From a virus: a stretch of DNA of 64,000 nucleotides. Both the position numbers and the translations under genes were made by a program. The stretch lies in the IMG/VR virus record IMGVR_UViG_3300033141_004862, positions 1 through 64,000 of that record. One strand, given 5' to 3'. This document shows positions 61,144-64,000 of the stretch, piece after piece (positions within the stretch are counted from its first letter, which is position 1; every line of letters starts with the position of its first letter). The notes under the pieces were generated by a model. It was given only the letters and a program-made list of their open reading frames with translations, was not told the origin of the DNA and did no database searches.

Positions 61144-62421
61144 ATGGCAGATAGGGAGCTAAAAGAGGTCCTGTGGTCAGACCTGACCTACACCGAACAG
61201 GAAGACAAAGCCACAGGCACAAAGAGGATGCGAATACAGGGTGTGGTGCAGGAAGCTGACACGGTAAATCGTAACAAGCGCATCTATCCAAAGGCCGTCC
61301 TTGAGGCCGCCGTCAAAAAGCTCGAGAAGAAAATGCCACATCGGGCTTTTGGAGAGGTCGACCATCCCGAATGGCGTGGTCACCTCAAGGACACGTCTCA
61401 TCTCATCACCAAGTTATGGTGGAATCCGAAGAACGACAAACAGCTAATGGGCGAGATGCTTGTTATGAACACCCCTGCGGGCCAAGTCCTTCAGGAGATT
61501 GTTAGGGCGGGAGGCCGCCCGGGTTTTTCCTCACGTGGCAGAGGTCGGTCAAAAATGGTGAAGAAGCGAGGGTACGGTGAGGTCGAAGTCGTCGAGCCGG
61601 GCTTTCAGTTCGACGCGTTCGACTTCGTCATCGATCCCAGCGTCCGGCCTGCTCGCATTACGAAGATAATGGAGCAATTCAAGGACGATCTGGGAGGCAC
61701 ATCTGAAGGAGGAAATGGCATGAGCAAGCAAACGCCTACTTCTGTTCAAGAACTGCGGGAACTCTATCCCGACCTCGTCGATGAGCTTATCGCCGAGGAG
61801 AAGTCGGGGATGCTGGAGGAGCTGAAGGAGGAGGTTCTGAAGGAGAACAAAGGAAAGGAAAAGAAGGAAAAAGAGGAGCTGGAGAGCAGAGTGGCCGAAC
61901 TCGAGGCCGAAATCGCTGAGAAAGACGCGGAAATCGAAAAGCACCTCGGTGTTATCGAGATCTTCGTGAGCACCCTCAAAGACAACGGCTACCTCCCGAA
62001 GGCGACTTCCGAGGAAGAAGATGCCGAAATCGCAGCCTTGAAAGACAGGGTTGCGGAGCTGGAGAAAGAGAAAAGCACGTTGGAGAAGGCGGTGAAGGAG
62101 AAGGAAGACCAGCTCGCCGAAATCGAGGAAGAGAAGGCAAAGGCTGAGGTGCAGGCCCACCTGGAGAAGGAGACCGAAGGTATGCCTGAGGGGCTGAGGA
62201 CACTGATTCGTAGCAGACTCGAGGACGCCAAGACCGTCGATGAGGTCGACGTAGGACTCAAGAACTACAAGGAACTCATCGAGGCGGTCCAGAAAGGCGA
62301 AATCGATGTCGAAGGTAAAGGTAGGGGCAAACGCGAAAAAGAGACAGACAAAGACGGTGAACGCAAGCTGAGAGAACGGATGCAAGCCAGAGCTGGCATC
62401 AAAAAAGGAGGACAACAATGA
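61144..62421 (+). CDS. Prohead protease fused to scaffold protein
   Basis: 425 residues. N-terminal about 1-190 is a T4 gp21/S80-type prohead protease: FGEVDHPEWRGHLKD (catalytic His) and GFSSRGRGRS (catalytic Ser). Residues 193-425 are acidic, Glu/Lys-rich coiled coil, typical of scaffolds. The protease matures the capsid and degrades the scaffold. AAGGAGG ribosome site. Overlaps the capsid gene. Confidence 0.85.
   Translation: MADRELKEVLWSDLTYTEQEDKATGTKRMRIQGVVQEADTVNRNKRIYPKAVLEAAVKKLEKKMPHRAFGEVDHPEWRGHLKDTSHLITKLWWNPKNDKQLMGEMLVMNTPAGQVLQEIVRAGGRPGFSSRGRGRSKMVKKRGYGEVEVVEPGFQFDAFDFVIDPSVRPARITKIMEQFKDDLGGTSEGGNGMSKQTPTSVQELRELYPDLVDELIAEEKSGMLEELKEEVLKENKGKEKKEKEELESRVAELEAEIAEKDAEIEKHLGVIEIFVSTLKDNGYLPKATSEEEDAEIAALKDRVAELEKEKSTLEKAVKEKEDQLAEIEEEKAKAEVQAHLEKETEGMPEGLRTLIRSRLEDAKTVDEVDVGLKNYKELIEAVQKGEIDVEGKGRGKREKETDKDGERKLRERMQARAGIKKGGQQ
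61720..62421 (+). CDS. Nested scaffold protein, internal start
   Basis: In-frame ATG at 61720 preceded by GAAGGAGGAAATGGC would yield a separate 233-residue scaffold lacking the protease, as in lambda C/Nu3 and similar phages. The strong internal ribosome site is the evidence. Confidence 0.6.
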   Translation: MSKQTPTSVQELRELYPDLVDELIAEEKSGMLEELKEEVLKENKGKEKKEKEELESRVAELEAEIAEKDAEIEKHLGVIEIFVSTLKDNGYLPKATSEEEDAEIAALKDRVAELEKEKSTLEKAVKEKEDQLAEIEEEKAKAEVQAHLEKETEGMPEGLRTLIRSRLEDAKTVDEVDVGLKNYKELIEAVQKGEIDVEGKGRGKREKETDKDGERKLRERMQARAGIKKGGQQ

Positions 62422-63641
62422 GCAAGTCTATCCACGAATCGCTCAAAGAACGGTTCGAGTCGCACGTTGAAACACCCGAAGCTCGGCTCCTCAAGGAAGA
62501 CCCCGTAAAGTTCTTTAGCGAGAGCTACGAGGCACTCATCGAGGACCTCGACCAAGAAAAACTCGAGTACGAGCCGTTCTCCCGTGACTGGGTGATTGCG
62601 AAGGCTCTCGAAAACGAAGCAAACCATCTCATCGAGACAACCACGACCACACTCCCCACCGGGCAGGACTTCTCTTTCACCACGATCGCCATGCCCCTCG
62701 TTCGGAAGGTCTTCAACCGCCTCATCGCCATGGACTTGGTGTCCGTGCAGCCCATCTCCCAACCCACGTCCAAAATCTTCTATCTCGACTTCCAGTACGG
62801 CACCGACTATGCGGCAGGCGGAATCTCCGCGGGTGACTCTGTGTACGACAGCAAGGGCGGCACGACCCACGGCTACGCGACCTCGACCGAAGGTAGCGAA
62901 AGCGTCAAAGAAATCGATATGAAGGTGACTCAGGAGACCGTCACCGCTATCGAAAAGAAGCTGAAAGCTATCTGGACGGTGGAGGTGGAGCAAGATCTCC
63001 AGGCCTACCACAGGCTCGCCGCCGAGACCGAGCTTATGCGCATTCTGCAGGATGAGATCGTCAGGGAAATCGACGGTCTTATCATCAGCGCGCTGTTGGC
63101 CGGAGCCGGAGGCACAGGCACGGGTTCGGGGACCGGAGCCGGAAACGTCAATTGGAACACCACGGGGTTCCTGGCTGACGACAAGTCGACTCTCGAGAGA
63201 AAAGAGTACAAGAAGACCTTGTACGAGGCCATCATCGACGCCTCAAACCTCATCTTCAAAAAGAGGTATCGCTACGCCAACTGGATCATCGGCCATCCCG
63301 ACGCCATAGTCAGGCTCGAAAAGCTGGAAGAGTTCAAGATCTCTTCCACCGCCTCTCCCTACGAGTTCGGGGTCGGACGCCATCTTGTTGGCACGCTGAA
63401 CGACAGGTTCAAGGTCTACAAAGACCCCTTCTTCCCCAACGCGAACAAGCTCCTGCTCGGATACAAGGGAGACAACTGGTCGGATGCCGTCGGGTTCTAC
63501 GCTCCCTACATCCCGCTCTACATGACGCCGAAAATCATCGACGCCAACGACTTCAAGCCTCGTAGAGGTTTGATGAGCAGGTTTGCATACGGAACCCTCA
63601 TCAAGGACGGACTGGCGACAGTTACTCTCGTGACCTCGTAA
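62418..63641 (+). CDS. Major capsid protein, T4 gp23-like (HK97 fold)
   Basis: 407 residues. PLVRKVFNRLIAMDLVSVQPISQPTSKIFYLDFQYG is the signature stretch of gp23-family capsid proteins, followed by ELDIK-type TVEVEQDLQAYH and C-terminal FYAPYIPLYM...RRGLMSRFAYG. The first about 45 residues are probably removed by the protease. ATGA-coupled to the scaffold. Confidence 0.92.
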   Translation: MSKSIHESLKERFESHVETPEARLLKEDPVKFFSESYEALIEDLDQEKLEYEPFSRDWVIAKALENEANHLIETTTTTLPTGQDFSFTTIAMPLVRKVFNRLIAMDLVSVQPISQPTSKIFYLDFQYGTDYAAGGISAGDSVYDSKGGTTHGYATSTEGSESVKEIDMKVTQETVTAIEKKLKAIWTVEVEQDLQAYHRLAAETELMRILQDEIVREIDGLIISALLAGAGGTGTGSGTGAGNVNWNTTGFLADDKSTLERKEYKKTLYEAIIDASNLIFKKRYRYANWIIGHPDAIVRLEKLEEFKISSTASPYEFGVGRHLVGTLNDRFKVYKDPFFPNANKLLLGYKGDNWSDAVGFYAPYIPLYMTPKIIDANDFKPRRGLMSRFAYGTLIKDGLATVTLVTS

Positions 63642-63683
63642 AGAGGCGCAGACAGATTTTTTAGCGGCAAGGTTTGAGTTAAC

Positions 63684-63714
63684 GGGTGCCATGCGGACTT
63701 AGGGCATGGCGCCC
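63684..63714 (+). terminator. Hairpin after the capsid gene
   Basis: GGGTGCCATGC, 9-base loop, GCATGGCGCCC: 11-bp stem with one G-T pair, no U-run. Likely transcript stabiliser or attenuator between capsid and the next gene. Confidence 0.6.
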
Positions 63715-63726
63715 GGGGCAGGTGAC

Positions 63727-64000
63727 ATGGCAGTGTTTTACAACGGTGGGGGTCTGCAAGTCTTCTACGATTGGAAGCGCGACCCAGTCGAAGTCCCAAC
63801 TCGGTTTGTGGCCGACATCGAGGGTGTTTCGAAAGCCTCCCTCGATAGGCTGAACTGTTCCCTTGTCGACTCTGTCGAGGACTGCCTCGCCGACGCATCG
63901 AGCGTTCTTCTTGTAAGAAACTTCGCTCTTGGCGACGTCCTCATGCTAATTCCTGTTGTGCGCGAGCTACGGGAGAGATACCCAGACAAGATTTTCTCCC
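63727..64000 (+). CDS. GT9-like glycosyltransferase, 3' partial
   Basis: First 91 codons only. Residues about 62-90, VLLVRNFALGDVLMLIPVVR then ELRERYPD, match the N-terminal phosphate-binding loop of ADP-heptose-type (GT9) glycosyltransferases. The first 60 residues are unassigned. May decorate the virion or host surface. Runs off the window. Confidence 0.55.
   Translation, partial: MAVFYNGGGLQVFYDWKRDPVEVPTRFVADIEGVSKASLDRLNCSLVDSVEDCLADASSVLLVRNFALGDVLMLIPVVRELRERYPDKIFS

Noticed and set aside
1-64000. tRNA genes, rRNA, CRISPR arrays, insertion sequences
   Set aside because: Read for cloverleaf arms, regularly spaced repeats and transposase motifs; none seen. A covariance-model tRNA search was not possible here.

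Overview
The window is one contiguous piece of a tailed-phage (Caudoviricetes) genome with a myovirus-type, T4-related head and recombination module, not a bacterial chromosome segment. Evidence: a T4 gp20-type portal, a prohead protease/scaffold, a gp23-like major capsid protein, both terminase subunits, phage replication and recombination proteins, dozens of very small ATGA-coupled genes, and almost every gene on the + strand. No rRNA, tRNA or CRISPR array was noticed. The host cannot be named. Perfect sigma70 promoters and AGGAGG ribosome binding sites say Bacteria; the purine-rich coding strand, frequent AGA/AGG arginine codons and Glu/Lys/Arg-rich proteins hint at a thermophilic host (inference only). 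Both window edges cut genes. Tail genes are not seen and presumably lie beyond the ends.  Layout. 1-2042: a clan-A glycoside-hydrolase-like protein (5' end cut) and an amidase_3 endolysin, then a RadC/JAB protein, the only well-supported minus-strand gene. 2285-20325: an early/accessory region of about 55 mostly small genes. It starts from one of two near-identical strong sigma70 promoters; the second (9858) sits just before a sigma-factor-like gene. Recognisable genes here are a YgjP-like metallopeptidase, a WGR-domain protein next to an ATP-dependent DNA ligase, a minimal family X DNA polymerase, a Dam-type methylase and an AAA+ ATPase. 20355-31009: replication: DnaG-type primase, SF2 helicase with two inteins, DnaB helicase with one intein, and a uracil-DNA-glycosylase/PolA fusion. 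31295-38862: recombination: UvsY-like mediator candidate, gp32-like SSB, RecA/UvsX, Holliday-junction-resolvase-like nuclease, SbcD and SbcC (one intein). 38916-44408: a ParB-like gene followed by an apparently complete ubiquitin-like conjugation cassette: beta-grasp Ubl, E2-fold protein, ThiF/E1 and JAB/JAMM peptidase. 44465-52369: terminators, small membrane proteins, small terminase, second ParB-like protein, radical SAM protein and large terminase (two inteins). 52379-64000: small genes, a PTPS/QueD-like enzyme, portal, head-morphogenesis proteins, protease/scaffold, major capsid protein and the start of a GT9-like glycosyltransferase.  Regulation. Beyond the two sigma70 promoters I find about eleven copies of a two-part promoter-like element: a TTGAAA/ATGAAA-type box, 10 bases, then GGTGACAATNCTWA. 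Ten are on the + strand in gene gaps (one weak) and one is on the - strand in front of radC. This suggests host RNA polymerase reads the first operons, a phage sigma-like factor (9924-10487) is made, and the new holoenzyme reads the two-part promoters ahead of ligase, Pol X, primase, DnaB, Pol A, recombination and the Ubl cassette. Head genes carry different signals (TTGACAAWGG elements and a three-copy repeat of about 90 bp).  Highlights: the Ubl-E2-E1-JAB cassette under its own phage promoter; six inteins in four genes, including a class 3 type, two mini-inteins of about 135 residues and one with an HNH endonuclease; the promoter family; and a minimal repair set of WGR protein, ligase and Pol X.
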